Program-made: the position numbers and the translations under genes
In this document: one piece after another, positions 40,411-51,007 of the stretch
Layout of the letters: each line of letters starts with the position of its first letter
Numbering within the stretch: the first letter of the stretch is position 1
The notes under the pieces: generated by a model
The model's input: only the letters and a program-made list of their open reading frames with translations
What the model was told of the DNA's origin: nothing
Database searches by the model: none
Assembly: GCF_013170845.1 (NCBI RefSeq)
Contig: NZ_CP033367.1
Coordinates: forward strand, 5,581,001 to 5,645,000
Direction: 5' to 3'
DNA: 64,000 nt
From: Mesorhizobium loti R88b
GTDB taxonomy: Bacteria; Pseudomonadota; Alphaproteobacteria; Rhizobiales; Rhizobiaceae

Positions 40411-40992
40411 TCAGGTCGGCCGCATGTCGACCGGCCGCCATCCATGGATAAGGCGGCGCGTGGCGATATCGTAAGCAAAATAGTTGCCGCCGCCCGCGGG
40501 CTGATCCGCTGCGCGGCTTATCTCCCGTCCGCTGAGAGACAGCAGCAGGAGCGTTCCTACGCCTCCATGGCCGACAAAGGCTATGTCTCCGGCCTCATCA
40601 GCGCCGAGCACGGCCTCGACCTCGCTCACAATGCGCTGCTGCGCATCGATCGCCCGCTCCCAGCCGCGAATGCTTTTGTGCGGATTGGCGAAGAACTGGT
40701 CGGCGACCGCCTCGAACTCCGGCGGCGGCAGGAAGCCCGTCGCGGAGCGGTCATTCTCATGCATTTTGTCCCTCACTTCGACTGCAAGGCGGAGATGCCT
40801 TGCGAGAATCTCGGCGGTGTCTATCGCCTTGCGTTCAGCCGATGAAAAGATGCGCCGGATCGGCCCGACCCATGGTTGATCGAGCATGGCAAAGGCTCTC
40901 GCTCGGCCGACGTCGGACAGCCCCCATTCCGGCACGGGAATCGCGGCATCCATCTGAACCTGGGGATGGGTGATGTAGTAGGCGATCGGCAT
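40411..40992 (-). CDS. Histidine phosphatase superfamily protein with altered RHG motif
   Basis: A 193-residue phosphoglycerate-mutase-like protein. The start is ATG 40992, 41 bp after the rnhA stop; the frame continues 15 codons upstream into the rnhA end. The phosphate-pocket motif, normally RHG, reads THP (YYITHPQVQMD), so the catalytic His is kept but the Arg is replaced. The later pieces are present: SSAERKAIDTAEI near 50-62, Glu in the ATGFLPPPEFEAVADQFF stretch, and the second His in AFVGHGGVGTLLLL near 140. Activity is uncertain. It ends the ispH-thrB-rnhA string. Confidence 0.8.
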   Translation of the reverse strand: MPIAYYITHPQVQMDAAIPVPEWGLSDVGRARAFAMLDQPWVGPIRRIFSSAERKAIDTAEILARHLRLAVEVRDKMHENDRSATGFLPPPEFEAVADQFFANPHKSIRGWERAIDAQQRIVSEVEAVLGADEAGDIAFVGHGGVGTLLLLSLSGREISRAADQPAGGGNYFAYDIATRRLIHGWRPVDMRPT

Positions 40993-41033
40993 GACAGATG
41001 TCTCCCGCCAGTCGAGGGCCGCGAAGCAGGACT

Positions 41034-41567
41034 TCAATAGCTCTGGGTCGAACGACGCGCCTTGGTGGCAAGCGGCTGCTTTGCCTGGAGATCCGGCTTT
41101 GGCGCTGCAACCGCAGGCTTGAAAGAGCCTTTCTTGAATGGCGCCATGCCTTCGCGCGCGAGCTCGTCGGCGCGTTCGTTCTCGGCATGGCCGGCATGGC
41201 CCTTGACCCAGTTCCAGGTGACCTTGTGGCGCTTGTTGGCTTCATCAAGTGCCTGCCACAGCTCGCCGTTCTTGACCGGCTTCTTGTCGGCGGTCTTCCA
41301 GCCGTTCTTCTTCCAGCCATGAATCCACTTGGAAATGCCGTCCATGACATATTTGCTGTCGGTATGAAGCTCGACGGTGCAAGGCTCCTTCAGCGCATTC
41401 AGCGCCGAAATGGCCGCCAGCAGTTCCATGCGGTTGTTGGTCGTCTCGGCTTCACCGCCGGAAAGCTCCTTGGTGGTGCCGTTGAAGCGCAGGATGGCAC
41501 CCCAGCCGCCAGGGCCGGGATTGCCCGAGCAGGCGCCGTCGGTGAAGATTTCAACCTGTTTGCTCAT
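41034..41567 (-). CDS. rnhA: Ribonuclease HI
   Basis: Degrades the RNA strand of RNA-DNA hybrids during replication and R-loop removal. The 177-residue protein has the four acidic active-site residues in order: Asp 10 in [15 protein letters not shown], Glu in [11 protein letters not shown] near 48, Asp in [12 protein letters not shown] near 70, and Asp in [12 protein letters not shown] near 135. A conserved [12 protein letters not shown] segment supplies the flexible His. A 30-residue basic tail ([20 protein letters not shown]) extends beyond the usual 150-155 residues. Start overlaps the thrB stop by 4 bp (ATGA). Confidence 0.95.
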   Translation of the reverse strand: MSKQVEIFTDGACSGNPGPGGWGAILRFNGTTKELSGGEAETTNNRMELLAAISALNALKEPCTVELHTDSKYVMDGISKWIHGWKKNGWKTADKKPVKNGELWQALDEANKRHKVTWNWVKGHAGHAENERADELAREGMAPFKKGSFKPAVAAPKPDLQAKQPLATKARRSTQSY

Positions 41568-42526
41568 GCTAACCCATATTCCGAAGCAGATTTGATCGCC
41601 CGGTGAAAACGGATCCGTCTGATGTACTCGGTCGGATCGCGCTTCATGACCAGGCCGCCCTCGGGCACGGTGAGCCAGTCATAGAGCCGGGTCAACATGA
41701 AGCGCAGCGCCGAGCCGCGCGCCAGCATCGGCAATGCCGCCTTTTCCTGATCGCTCAGCGGACGCACGCTCTGATAGCTCTCAAGCAACGCCTTGCCCTT
41801 GGTGAGGTTGAAGGAAAAGTCCTTCTCGAAGCACCAGGCGTTGAGGCAGGTAGCGACATCATAGGCGTAGAGGTCGTCGCAGGCGAAATAGAAATCGATC
41901 AGGCCGGACAGCTTTTCGCCGAGGAAGAAGACATTGTCCGGGAAAAGATCGGCATGGATGATGCCCGCCGGAAGGTCCTTCGGCCAGTTCCGCTCAAGGT
42001 CCAAAAAATCGGCGTCGACCTCGGCCGCCAGCCCAGGCTCGACCTCGTCGGCTCGGTCGCGGGATGCGTCCCAAAGCTTGCGCCAGCCGTCGATGGCGAG
42101 TGCGTTGGGACGGGTCATGGAAAAATCGGCACCGGCCAGGTGCAGGGCGGCCAAAGCTTTACCGACCTCGGCACAATGCGTTGCCGTCGGGCGCCGCAGC
42201 GAGAGCCCTTCAAGGAAGGTGATGATGACCGCCGGGCGGCCAGCGAGTGTGCCGATGACGCTGCCGTCATGCGCGGTCACCGGCAGCGGGCAGGACACAC
42301 CCTTGTTGGCGAGATGGCCCATCAGCCCGAGGAAAAACGGCAGATCCGCCTTCTCGACGCGCTTTTCATAGAGGGTCAGGATGTAGGAACCGGTCGAAGT
42401 GTGCAGCAAAAAATTCGAATTCTCGGTGCCTTCAGCGATGCCCTTGTAGGACAGGAGATCGCCGACCGGATAGTGCTTCAGGAATGCGCCGAGTTCGCCT
42501 TCGGCAACGTCGGTATAGACGGCCAT
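41564..42526 (-). CDS. thrB: Homoserine kinase (type II, APH-fold)
   Basis: Phosphorylates L-homoserine for the threonine pathway; the product is used by the threonine synthase encoded about 9 kb away. The 320-residue protein belongs to the aminoglycoside-phosphotransferase-like ThrB found in alphaproteobacteria and not to the GHMP type. It starts [20 protein letters not shown], carries the ATP-binding [13 protein letters not shown] near residue 29, the catalytic loop [14 protein letters not shown] near 193-206 and the metal site [15 protein letters not shown] near 212-226. It follows ispH by 5 bp and overlaps rnhA by 4 bp. Confidence 0.93.
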   Translation of the reverse strand: MAVYTDVAEGELGAFLKHYPVGDLLSYKGIAEGTENSNFLLHTSTGSYILTLYEKRVEKADLPFFLGLMGHLANKGVSCPLPVTAHDGSVIGTLAGRPAVIITFLEGLSLRRPTATHCAEVGKALAALHLAGADFSMTRPNALAIDGWRKLWDASRDRADEVEPGLAAEVDADFLDLERNWPKDLPAGIIHADLFPDNVFFLGEKLSGLIDFYFACDDLYAYDVATCLNAWCFEKDFSFNLTKGKALLESYQSVRPLSDQEKAALPMLARGSALRFMLTRLYDWLTVPEGGLVMKRDPTEYIRRIRFHRAIKSASEYGLA

Positions 42527-42531
42527 GTGCC

Positions 42532-43542
42532 TTACGCGGCTCCGTTGACGAAGGCCATGTCGGCCGGCGTCAGTTCGACATCGCGCAGTACCCGCATGAC
42601 CGGAAAATCCTCCGTTTCGGTGGCCGTGATGGCCAGGTCGATGGTGACATCGAAGCGTTGGCGGAACGCGTCGATGATCTCGTCGACGATGATCTCCGGC
42701 GCCGATGCCCCTGCCGACAGGCCGAGGGTCGAAATGTTGCCGATGTCATTCCACGGAATCTCGGCGGCGCGCTGTACGAGAAGCGACATCTTGGCACCTG
42801 CACGCTCCGCCACTTCGACAAGACGCCGCGAGTTAGAGGAATTGGGGGCACCGACGATCAGATAGAGATCAGCGCCCGGGGCGGTATCCTTGACCGCTTC
42901 CTGGCGGTTGGTGGTGGCGTAGCAGATCGATTCCGCCGCCGGAGCCTGCAGGGCTGGAAAGCGGTCCTTCAGCGCGCGGATGATGCCGGCGGTGTCCTCG
43001 ACCGACAGCGTGGTCTGGGTGACGAAGCCGAGGGCCTGCGGGTCGGCGGGCTCGAGCGTGGCGGCATCGGCTTCGGTCTCGACCAGCGTGACAGCGCCTT
43101 CCGGCAATTGGCCCATTGTGCCGATCACCTCGGGATGTCCGGCATGGCCGATCAACAGCACATGGCGGCCAAGCCGCTGATGGCGCATCGCCTGCTTATG
43201 GACCTTGGACACCAGCGGACAGGTGGCGTCGAGATAGAACAGGTTGCGCGCCTGCGCATCCGCCGGCACCGATTTCGGCACGCCATGCGCCGAGAAGACG
43301 ACCGGCGACTGCCGGTGCTCGGCCGGGATCTCGGAAAGCTCCTCGATGAAGACCGCGCCCAGGCTCTGCAGCCCTTCGACGACATAGCGGTTGTGCACGA
43401 TCTCGTGGCGGACATAGACCGGCGCGCCATATTTCTTCAGCGCCAGCACGACGATCTGAATGGCGCGGTCGACGCCTGCGCAAAAACCGCGCGGCTGGCA
43501 GAGCCGGATCGTCAGCGGAGGCTTGGTGATTGTCTGAAGCAT
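42532..43542 (-). CDS. ispH: 4-hydroxy-3-methylbut-2-enyl diphosphate reductase
   Basis: Last step of the non-mevalonate (MEP) isoprenoid pathway, giving IPP and DMAPP; the first enzyme, dxs, is also in this window. The 336-residue iron-sulfur protein has the three cluster cysteines in [13 protein letters not shown] (near residue 22), [12 protein letters not shown] (near 105) and [14 protein letters not shown] (near 205), plus the conserved [10 protein letters not shown] and [14 protein letters not shown]. The start ATG at 43542 gives the usual N-terminus (about 15 residues before the first cluster Cys). It begins a tight operon with thrB and rnhA. Confidence 0.95.
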   Translation of the reverse strand: MLQTITKPPLTIRLCQPRGFCAGVDRAIQIVVLALKKYGAPVYVRHEIVHNRYVVEGLQSLGAVFIEELSEIPAEHRQSPVVFSAHGVPKSVPADAQARNLFYLDATCPLVSKVHKQAMRHQRLGRHVLLIGHAGHPEVIGTMGQLPEGAVTLVETEADAATLEPADPQALGFVTQTTLSVEDTAGIIRALKDRFPALQAPAAESICYATTNRQEAVKDTAPGADLYLIVGAPNSSNSRRLVEVAERAGAKMSLLVQRAAEIPWNDIGNISTLGLSAGASAPEIIVDEIIDAFRQRFDVTIDLAITATETEDFPVMRVLRDVELTPADMAFVNGAA

Positions 43543-43629
43543 TAAATCCTGGCCGGTTCGTCAGCGCCGAAATGAGATGCCTACCCCTGTCCTGTCAAGG
43601 GCCGGCCCTGTGAAGGATGCTGCTAGCGG

Positions 43630-44385
43630 TCATTCCTTTTTCGCGGGACCGCGAAGCCGCAGGATGAGCACGGCGGCGAGCGCCGCGGCGAGCCCATACC
43701 AGGTGACGGCATATTGCAGATGGCTGTTCGGCAGGTCGATGATGGTGACGCCTCCGACCGGCAGACCGCCGGGATTGGGCGTCTTGTCGGCATCGATGAA
43801 GATCGGCACCAGCGTGAACCCGGCCAGCAGCCCGGCGCTCGCCGCCATCACGTCGCGGTCCTTCCAGTAGAAGATGTTCTTGGCCACGTCATTGTCGGGC
43901 AGCATCATCGACGGCTTTGCCGGCAGCGGATTGCGCGCGAGCCCGGTGATTGTCACCCTCCCCGTCACCTGCCCTTTCGAGCGCCTGGCGGCATCCTTGA
44001 GGTCATAGGGTATGAAGCCGCGATTGATCAGCACGTAACGGCCATCGTCCAGCGCCAGCGGCGTATAGACGTTGAAGCCGGCCTCGCCTTCCCAGGTCGA
44101 ATAGAAATGCCGTTCGCCGGAATGCAGGAAGATGCCGGAGACCGTGACCGGCGTGTAGTCGACGTCTCCCGAGGCAGCGAATTCTTTCTCAACCTCTGCC
44201 AGCGGCAGCGGTGGCGAATGGGTGCGCTGGTCGATGGTCTGCAGAAGACCTTCCTTCCAGTGCAGGCGCTGGACCTGCCAGGTGCCGAGCGCCAACAGGA
44301 TGACCAGCAGCACAAGACCAAGGCCGAGCAGCAATGCTGTCCTTGGCCGCGAACCGCCGCCAGTTTTGATGGATGCCTCGCTCAT
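43630..44385 (-). CDS. SURF1-family cytochrome oxidase assembly protein
   Basis: Assembly factor for heme a insertion into cytochrome c oxidase. From ATG 44385, overlapping DUF983 by 4 bp (ATGA), the protein has 251 residues: a first membrane helix near 17-38 (LLLGLGLVLLVILLALGTWQ), the SURF1 motif GTWQVQRLHWKEGLL, the periplasmic domain with VLINRGFIPYDLKDAARR near 130, and a C-terminal helix near 222-243 preceded by NSHLQYAVTWYGLAAALA, the second signature. A frame extends 30 codons upstream but overlaps DUF983 and is not conserved in character. Context is the downstream end of the oxidase cluster. Confidence 0.9.
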   Translation of the reverse strand: MSEASIKTGGGSRPRTALLLGLGLVLLVILLALGTWQVQRLHWKEGLLQTIDQRTHSPPLPLAEVEKEFAASGDVDYTPVTVSGIFLHSGERHFYSTWEGEAGFNVYTPLALDDGRYVLINRGFIPYDLKDAARRSKGQVTGRVTITGLARNPLPAKPSMMLPDNDVAKNIFYWKDRDVMAASAGLLAGFTLVPIFIDADKTPNPGGLPVGGVTIIDLPNSHLQYAVTWYGLAAALAAVLILRLRGPAKKE

Positions 44386-44786
44386 TCGCCGTGATCCAGC
44401 CGGCCTTCGGCCGCCTTGTTGGCATATTGCAGGGTGAGCAACACGCCCTTGATCAGCCTCAGTGCCGTCAGGCATAGCACCACGGCCAGCGGGACCCAGA
44501 CCAGCAGATGCAGCCAGAGCGGCGGGCTCAGCGTCACGTCAACCCAGAGCGCCAGGCCGACGATGATGAAGCCGATGATCAGGATGACGAAGACCGCCGG
44601 TCCATCGCCGGCATCGGCGAAGGAATAGTCGAGGCCGCAATTGGTGCAGCGCTTGCCAACGGTGAGGAAGCCGGAAAACAACCGCCCCTCGCCGCAACGC
44701 GGGCAACGGCCATGCAGCCCAGCCGAAATCGGATCGATCGGAGGCCAGATCGCCTTGTCTTCACGCATGGAAGCGTCGTCGCCCAT
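44382..44786 (-). CDS. DUF983 membrane protein with zinc-ribbon
   Basis: A 134-residue protein with a short cytoplasmic N-terminus carrying two CxxC pairs (CPRCGEG near residue 28 and CTNCGLD near 47), a zinc-ribbon-like arrangement, then two membrane helices at about 66-86 and 91-112. DUF983 proteins are found next to ctaE and surf1 in alphaproteobacterial oxidase operons and are thought to help oxidase biogenesis, but this is unproven. It starts 3 bp after the stop of the L,D-transpeptidase-like frame and overlaps SURF1 by 4 bp. Confidence 0.88.
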   Translation of the reverse strand: MGDDASMREDKAIWPPIDPISAGLHGRCPRCGEGRLFSGFLTVGKRCTNCGLDYSFADAGDGPAVFVILIIGFIIVGLALWVDVTLSPPLWLHLLVWVPLAVVLCLTALRLIKGVLLTLQYANKAAEGRLDHGE

Positions 44787-44789
44787 GGC

Positions 44790-45267
44790 CTACCGCTCGA
44801 TCTCTATTGGCGTGCCATCGGCCACCATTGCCCAGATTTCGTCCATGTCGGAGTCCGTAACGGCAATGCAGCCATCGGTCCAGTCGACCAATTGAAGCAG
44901 CCCGCTCCACCAGCCGAAACGATTGGGCTGGCCGTGGATCATGATCATGCCACCTGCGTCGACATTGCGAGCCTTGGCAGCGGCGAGATCGTCGGCATTG
45001 GGATAGGAGATGTGGATCGATCTGTGCGCGATGCTATTGGGGTTGCGCCAGTCGAGCATATAGCGCCCCTCGGGCGTGCGCTGGTCGCCCTCCTGATGCT
45101 TGTGGCCGACAGGATCCCCGCCGAGCGCAATGCTGTAAGTCCGCAGGACCTTGCCGTCGCCGATCAACTCCAGCCGGCGTTCCGCCCAGATCCACTTTCT
45201 CAGCCGCAAGGGCCGGGTGTGCCAGGAGGATGAATGCGCAAATCGCCCAGGAGATCGTCAGCCGCAT
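44790..45267 (-). pseudogene. L,D-transpeptidase (YkuD) disrupted by a single-base frameshift
   Basis: The catalytic part (44790 to about 45185) reads ERRLELIGDGKVLRTYSIAL, then GDQRTPEGRYMLDWRN, MIHGQPN and TDGCIAVTDSDMDEIW with the catalytic Cys, a normal YkuD domain. The signal peptide (MRLTISWAICAFILLAHPALAA, cut at 20 for display: MRLTISWAICAFILLAHPAL) lies in another frame starting at ATG 45267. Removing one base from the CCC run at 45185-45187 joins both into one 158-residue protein, AEKVDLAERRLELI at the junction. So the gene is a pseudogene, a sequencing or assembly error, or a phase-variable or programmed shift. Without the leader the enzyme would remain in the cytoplasm. A second ATG at 45288 is also possible. 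Confidence 0.8.
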
Positions 45268-45305
45268 CAGCAATCGATCGGCAATCATTGCGCCGAAAAG
45301 AAGAA

Positions 45306-45329
45306 GGCGGCCACGTCGCCGCGGCCGCC
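45306..45329 (-). terminator. Intrinsic terminator after ctaE
   Basis: On the minus strand GGCGGCC and GGCCGCC pair in a 7-bp GC stem around a 10-nt loop, immediately followed by TTCTTCTTTTC, a T-rich tract. It lies between the ctaE stop and the L,D-transpeptidase. It should end most transcription of the oxidase operon, so the downstream genes probably have another promoter or receive read-through. Confidence 0.72.
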
Positions 45330-45357
45330 CTCCCGAAATCGAAATCCTACGGCCGGA

Positions 45358-46239
45358 TCAGTGGCCTTCGATCACCGCGCCGACCGATCCCCAGACATAG
45401 ATCGAGGCAAACAGGAACAGCCAGACCACGTCGACGAAGTGCCAGTACCAGGCGGCCGCCTCGAAGCCGAAATGCTGCTTGGGCGTGAAATCGCCCTTCA
45501 TCGCCCGGACTAGGCAGACCAGCAGGAAGATGGTGCCGATGATGACATGGAAACCGTGGAAGCCGGTGGCCATGAAGAAGGTGGCGCCGTAGATGGAATC
45601 CTTGAAGCCGAACGGAGCGTGCATGTACTCGTAGGCCTGCACCATGGTGAACAGCATGCCCAGGCCGACGGTCAGCACCAGGCCGTTGATCAGGCCCTTG
45701 CGATCGCCATGAATGAGCGAATGGTGCGCCCAGGTGACCGTGGTGCCCGACAAAAGCAGGATGATGGTGTTGTAGAGCGGCAAATGGAAGGGATCGAGAA
45801 CCTCCATGCCCTTCGGCGGCCAGACGCCACCGGTGAATGTGGCGCGCGCGTAGTTCTGTGCCTCGCCGGCGAAAAGGCTGGCATCGAAATAGGCCCAGAA
45901 CCAGGCAACGAAGAACATCACCTCCGAGGCGATGAACATGATCATACCATAGCGCAGGTGCAGCGACACGACCCGCGTATGGTGACCCTCATGCGCTTCC
46001 TTGATCGTGTCCGACCACCAGGCAAACATGGTGTAGAGCACGATCACCAGGCCGATGAAGAACAGCCACGGGTTGGCGATATTGAAGCCGAAGATCGGAA
46101 AAGTGCCACCCTTCAGGTACTCCATCAGCGCGACACCGCCGAAGGCCATGACGAGCGCTCCTACCGAGCCCAGGAAAGGCCATGGGCTGGGGTCGACGAG
46201 ATGATAGTCATGCTGTGGTTTTGCGTGCGCGTCTGCCAT
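45358..46239 (-). CDS. ctaE: Cytochrome c oxidase subunit III
   Basis: Integral membrane subunit of the aa3-type terminal oxidase, stabilising subunit I. The 293-residue protein has seven predicted helices, and family motifs [20 protein letters not shown] in the first helix, [15 protein letters not shown] near 74-88, [15 protein letters not shown] near 113-127, [13 protein letters not shown] near 140, and near the C-terminus [16 protein letters not shown] and [16 protein letters not shown]. It follows ctaG by 1 bp and is the last gene before a strong terminator-like hairpin. Confidence 0.95.
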   Translation of the reverse strand: MADAHAKPQHDYHLVDPSPWPFLGSVGALVMAFGGVALMEYLKGGTFPIFGFNIANPWLFFIGLVIVLYTMFAWWSDTIKEAHEGHHTRVVSLHLRYGMIMFIASEVMFFVAWFWAYFDASLFAGEAQNYARATFTGGVWPPKGMEVLDPFHLPLYNTIILLLSGTTVTWAHHSLIHGDRKGLINGLVLTVGLGMLFTMVQAYEYMHAPFGFKDSIYGATFFMATGFHGFHVIIGTIFLLVCLVRAMKGDFTPKQHFGFEAAAWYWHFVDVVWLFLFASIYVWGSVGAVIEGH

Positions 46240-46240
46240 A

Positions 46241-46873
46241 TCAACCCCCGAGATTTGCTTCGGTATTGGAAATTGTCTTGCTGTTGCCTGGGACCGGCTC
46301 CGAGGAGGCGACCGGCTTGGTCTTCTCGACCGGGAACATCGTATAGGACAGGGTAATCGTCTTCACGTCCTTCAGTTCCGGCACATTCACGATATCGGGG
46401 TCCACGTAGAAGAGGACCGGCATGTCCAGCGTCTCGCCGGGCTTCAGCGAGGTGTCGGTGAAGCAGAAGCACTCGACCTTGTTGAAGTACGGCCCCGCCA
46501 ATTCCGGCTGCACGTTGAAGGTGGCGCGGCCGGTAACGGGGCGATCGAATTTGTTGGTCGCCTGGTAATGCGCCTGCACCGTCTCGCCGATCTTCATCGT
46601 CATCGAGCGCTGGACCGGCTGGAACTCCCACGGTACGCCGGCAATATTGGCGTCGAAGCGCACCGTGATCTCACGGTCGAGCACGCGGCCGGCATATTGC
46701 TTCTCGGCGCGTTGCGTCGTGCCGCCATAACCGGTCGCCTGGCAGAACATCTTGTAGAGCGGCACGGCCGCATAGGCCATGCCGATCATGCCGGTGAAGA
46801 AGGCAAGACAGACCGCCGCGACGATGACGTTGCTGTTCTTGCCGGCCGGCTTTTTGGACATCTCGACGCTCAT
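46241..46873 (-). CDS. ctaG: Cytochrome c oxidase assembly protein CtaG (Cox11)
   Basis: Copper chaperone that delivers Cu to the CuB site of subunit I. The 210-residue protein starts at ATG 46873, whose first base is shared with the stop of the upstream coxF-like gene (TGATG). A single N-terminal helix lies at about 16-38 ([19 protein letters not shown]), then a periplasmic immunoglobulin-like domain with the copper-binding CFCF motif ([12 protein letters not shown], near residue 140) and Cys in FCQATGYGG near 45. The order ctaB-coxF-ctaG-ctaE is the alphaproteobacterial norm. Confidence 0.95.
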   Translation of the reverse strand: MSVEMSKKPAGKNSNVIVAAVCLAFFTGMIGMAYAAVPLYKMFCQATGYGGTTQRAEKQYAGRVLDREITVRFDANIAGVPWEFQPVQRSMTMKIGETVQAHYQATNKFDRPVTGRATFNVQPELAGPYFNKVECFCFTDTSLKPGETLDMPVLFYVDPDIVNVPELKDVKTITLSYTMFPVEKTKPVASSEPVPGNSKTISNTEANLGG

Positions 46874-47037
46874 CACATCGTGCCCAGATTGTGGCCGAAC
46901 TTTATGATCGTGGCGATGTAGAAAATGACGACCAGCACGGCCAGCGCCAAGCCTATTGCGACGGACCGGCTGCGCTGGGCTTTCTTCTGACGATCGGTCA
47001 GCGTGACCGTCTCAAGCTTTTCCTCGACCATGGTCAT
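46873..47037 (-). CDS. coxF: Small CoxF-like protein, 54 aa (too short for most gene callers)
   Basis: Between ctaB and ctaG a 55-codon frame fits exactly: ATG at 47035-47037 overlaps the ctaB stop as ATGA, and its TGA shares one base with the ctaG start. The product begins [17 protein letters not shown], has a basic patch KKAQRSRS, one membrane helix of about 20 residues ([20 protein letters not shown]) and ends KFGHNLGTM. This matches the size, topology and place of the CoxF/hypothetical subunit in rhizobial and Bradyrhizobium oxidase clusters. The overlaps with both neighbours strongly support translation. Confidence 0.87.
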   Translation of the reverse strand: MTMVEEKLETVTLTDRQKKAQRSRSVAIGLALAVLVVIFYIATIIKFGHNLGTM

Positions 47038-47978
47038 GCCCCACCCATGGCAAGTGCACGTTCGACGACGCTGTCGGCCAGGTAGGCAGCGAAGATGGCG
47101 AAGAGATAGAGCAGCGAATAAGCAAATAGCGCCTTGGCCGGCTTCATGACGCGATCATCATCGGCCATGCCGAGCACTTTCCATGCATACCAGACAAAGC
47201 CAACACCAAGCAGCACAGCGGCCAAGCCGTAGACCGGCGTGGTATAGCCGAGCACCCAAGGCAGCACTCCGACCGGGGCCAAGACCAGCGCATAGGCGAA
47301 AATCTGGCGGCGAGTCGACGCATGGCCAGCAACATTCGGCATCATCGGGATACCGGCTCGGGCATAATCCTCGGACTTGAACAGTGCCAGTGCCCAGAAA
47401 TGTGGTGGCGTCCAAAGGAAGATGATCAGGAACAGGACGATGCTCTCAAGGCTGACCGACCCGGTCACCGCGGCCCAGCCGATGACCGGCGGGATGGCGC
47501 CGGCCGCGCCACCAATCACGATGTTCTGCGGCGTCCAGCGCTTCAGCCACATCGTGTAGACGACGGCATAGAAGAAGATGGTGAAGGCCAGCAGCGTCGC
47601 GGAGAGCCAGTTGACCAGCACGCCGAGCGTCATCACAGACAGGACGGAAAGCACCAGGCCGAAGGTCAGCGCCTCGTGCGGCTGGATACGGCCGGACGGA
47701 ACTGGACGGCTGGCCGTCCTGGTCATCACCGCGTCGATATCGGCGTCGTACCACATGTTAAGCGCGCCCGAGGCGCCGGCGCCAATGGCAATAGCCAGGA
47801 TGGCGATGACCGCCAGCAGCGGATTGATCGTCACGGGTGCCGCGACCAGCCCGACGAAGGCGGTGAACACCACCAGCGACATGACGCGCGGCTTCAGCAG
47901 GGCGAAGAAATCGCCCGCCGTCGCTTCCGACATGCGGAAGCCCGCTTCGTCAATACTGGTTTCGTCGACTAGGGCCAT
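47034..47978 (-). CDS. ctaB: Protoheme IX farnesyltransferase (heme O synthase)
   Basis: Adds the farnesyl chain to heme b to give heme O, the precursor of heme a for this aa3 oxidase. The 314-residue UbiA-superfamily protein has about nine helices, the prenyl-diphosphate site [21 protein letters not shown] in the N-terminal half (N/DxxxD, displayed up to 20: [20 protein letters not shown]) and the second motif [14 protein letters not shown] near 205. [11 protein letters not shown] near 165 is also conserved. It follows ctaD after a 77-bp gap holding a hairpin and overlaps the coxF-like gene by 4 bp. Confidence 0.95.
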   Translation of the reverse strand: MALVDETSIDEAGFRMSEATAGDFFALLKPRVMSLVVFTAFVGLVAAPVTINPLLAVIAILAIAIGAGASGALNMWYDADIDAVMTRTASRPVPSGRIQPHEALTFGLVLSVLSVMTLGVLVNWLSATLLAFTIFFYAVVYTMWLKRWTPQNIVIGGAAGAIPPVIGWAAVTGSVSLESIVLFLIIFLWTPPHFWALALFKSEDYARAGIPMMPNVAGHASTRRQIFAYALVLAPVGVLPWVLGYTTPVYGLAAVLLGVGFVWYAWKVLGMADDDRVMKPAKALFAYSLLYLFAIFAAYLADSVVERALAMGGA

Positions 47979-48008
47979 GCGTACTCAAGTCCATAATTCC
48001 GTTTGGCC

Positions 48009-48034
48009 AAAACCGCCGGCGAACCGGCGGTTTT
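48009..48034. terminator. Perfect 11-bp stem-loop between ctaD and ctaB
   Basis: AAAACCGCCGG and CCGGCGGTTTT form an 11-bp perfect stem with a 4-nt CGAA loop. It ends in four T residues on both strands and lies in the 77-bp gap between ctaD and ctaB. In leftward transcription it would act as an intrinsic terminator or attenuator, lowering ctaB-coxF-ctaG-ctaE expression relative to ctaC-ctaD, or it may protect the 3' end of the ctaCD message. Confidence 0.82.
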
Positions 48035-48055
48035 GATTTCGTACAGGCTGCCGCC

Positions 48056-49723
<1,668 letters not shown>

Positions 49724-49746
49724 CTAAATCTTGCTAACCCGCGACA

Positions 49747-50631
49747 TCAATTGCCGGCGGCCGCTACCTTGTTCTGGCCGTCGACTTCGGCCATGAGCGT
49801 CTTGTTGGCGCCTGGCAGATCGGTCTTGGCCGCAGCCAGCCAGGTCTTGAACTGCGTGTCGGATACGACACGAATGGCGATCGGCATGAAGGCGTGGTCC
49901 TTGCCGCAGAGCTGCGAGCACTGACCGTAATAGAGGCCTTCCTTCTCCGCCTTGAACCAGGTTTCGTTGGTGCGCCCCGGAACGGCGTCCATCTTGATGC
50001 CAAAGGACGGCATGGCAAAGGAATGGATCACGTCGGTCGCGGTGACGAGCACGCGCGTCATCGTGTTGACCGGCACCACCAGCTCGTTGTCAACCGCGAG
50101 CAGGCGTGGATAAACCTTGCGGTCTTCCTTGCCGGCCTTGGCGCGATCGCCATCCTGGAGAATGGCCGAATTGAAGGTGAGCGTGTTGTCCGTCTGGTAC
50201 TCGTAATCCCAGTTCCACTGGTTGCCGGTCGCCTTGACGGTGAGCTTCGGCTCTTCCCCGGGCGTATACTGCGCGGTCAGGAGCTTGAACGAAGGAATTG
50301 CGATGAAAAGCAGGATGACGACAGGTCCCACCGTCCAGATCACTTCGATCGCCGTGTTGTGGCTGGTTTTGGCGGGCACCGGATTGGCGCTCGCCCGAAA
50401 CCGGAAGATGCAATAGGCGAGAAGAAACAGCACCAACAGGGTGATCGGAACGACAAACCACATCGTGTAGTTCCCGAAGGCCTCGATCTGCCGCATCATG
50501 TCGGTCGCCGGCGCCTGGAAGGTCGTCTCCCACGGCACGGGCTGATCGGCATGGGCGGATGTGCCGGCGAAAAACGCGGTGGCAGCCCCAGCACTGGCTA
50601 GAAACTTGGCGTTTGCTAGGAATTTTCTCAT
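49747..50631 (-). CDS. ctaC: Cytochrome c oxidase subunit II
   Basis: Binds the binuclear CuA centre that receives electrons from cytochrome c. The 294-residue precursor has a signal peptide (ending about residue 28, AHA), two membrane helices at about 60-82 and 98-118, and the periplasmic cupredoxin domain. The CuA ligands lie in DVIHSFAMPSFGIKMD (near 200) and YYGQCSQLCGKDHAFMPI (near 238-255; two Cys, His and Met). NQWNWDYEY near 138 is the conserved aromatic electron-entry region. It is the first gene of the oxidase operon; the 376-bp region upstream should hold the promoter. Confidence 0.96.
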   Translation of the reverse strand: MRKFLANAKFLASAGAATAFFAGTSAHADQPVPWETTFQAPATDMMRQIEAFGNYTMWFVVPITLLVLFLLAYCIFRFRASANPVPAKTSHNTAIEVIWTVGPVVILLFIAIPSFKLLTAQYTPGEEPKLTVKATGNQWNWDYEYQTDNTLTFNSAILQDGDRAKAGKEDRKVYPRLLAVDNELVVPVNTMTRVLVTATDVIHSFAMPSFGIKMDAVPGRTNETWFKAEKEGLYYGQCSQLCGKDHAFMPIAIRVVSDTQFKTWLAAAKTDLPGANKTLMAEVDGQNKVAAAGN

Positions 50632-51007
50632 CGCCCTCTTCGTCTCCCAGTTTCTCGCGACCGTGCCCGCGAGAATACGAACAATGCCGGGACGGGAATC
50701 CCGACAGTCTCAAGGTGGTTCAAACCATACTCTTTTTCCCTCCGCAAGAAAGGAGCGGAGGAAACTGTGCGGCATTTTTGCGCGCAAGCTGGCACGGCTC
50801 TTCCGAGGCGGTGGCGACGGCGGCGAATCGCGTATGTCCGGCAAGCTACCCGCCTCACGCCGGCGGGGTGGACGAAGCGTCGTAATTCAGGCGAATTTGG
50901 CAGGGAAAAAGCGCCGTATTGCCTGTTTCGGGACAGTTCGGCCGCGGTCTCGTCCTTTACTTGGCATTGGCGCGGCTTAAAGTGCCGTGATTCGCAATGG
51001 AGCCGTC
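50632..51007. other. 376-bp divergent promoter region of ctaC and the IalB-like gene
   Basis: This region separates ctaC from the divergent IalB-family gene. It contains an inverted repeat CCTCCGC (50739-50745) / GCGGAGG (50755-50761) about 110 bp upstream of ctaC, preceded by CTTTTTC, but without a T-tract after the stem in the leftward direction. No open reading frame of conviction was found, and I cannot identify -35/-10 elements with confidence. Confidence 0.5.
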
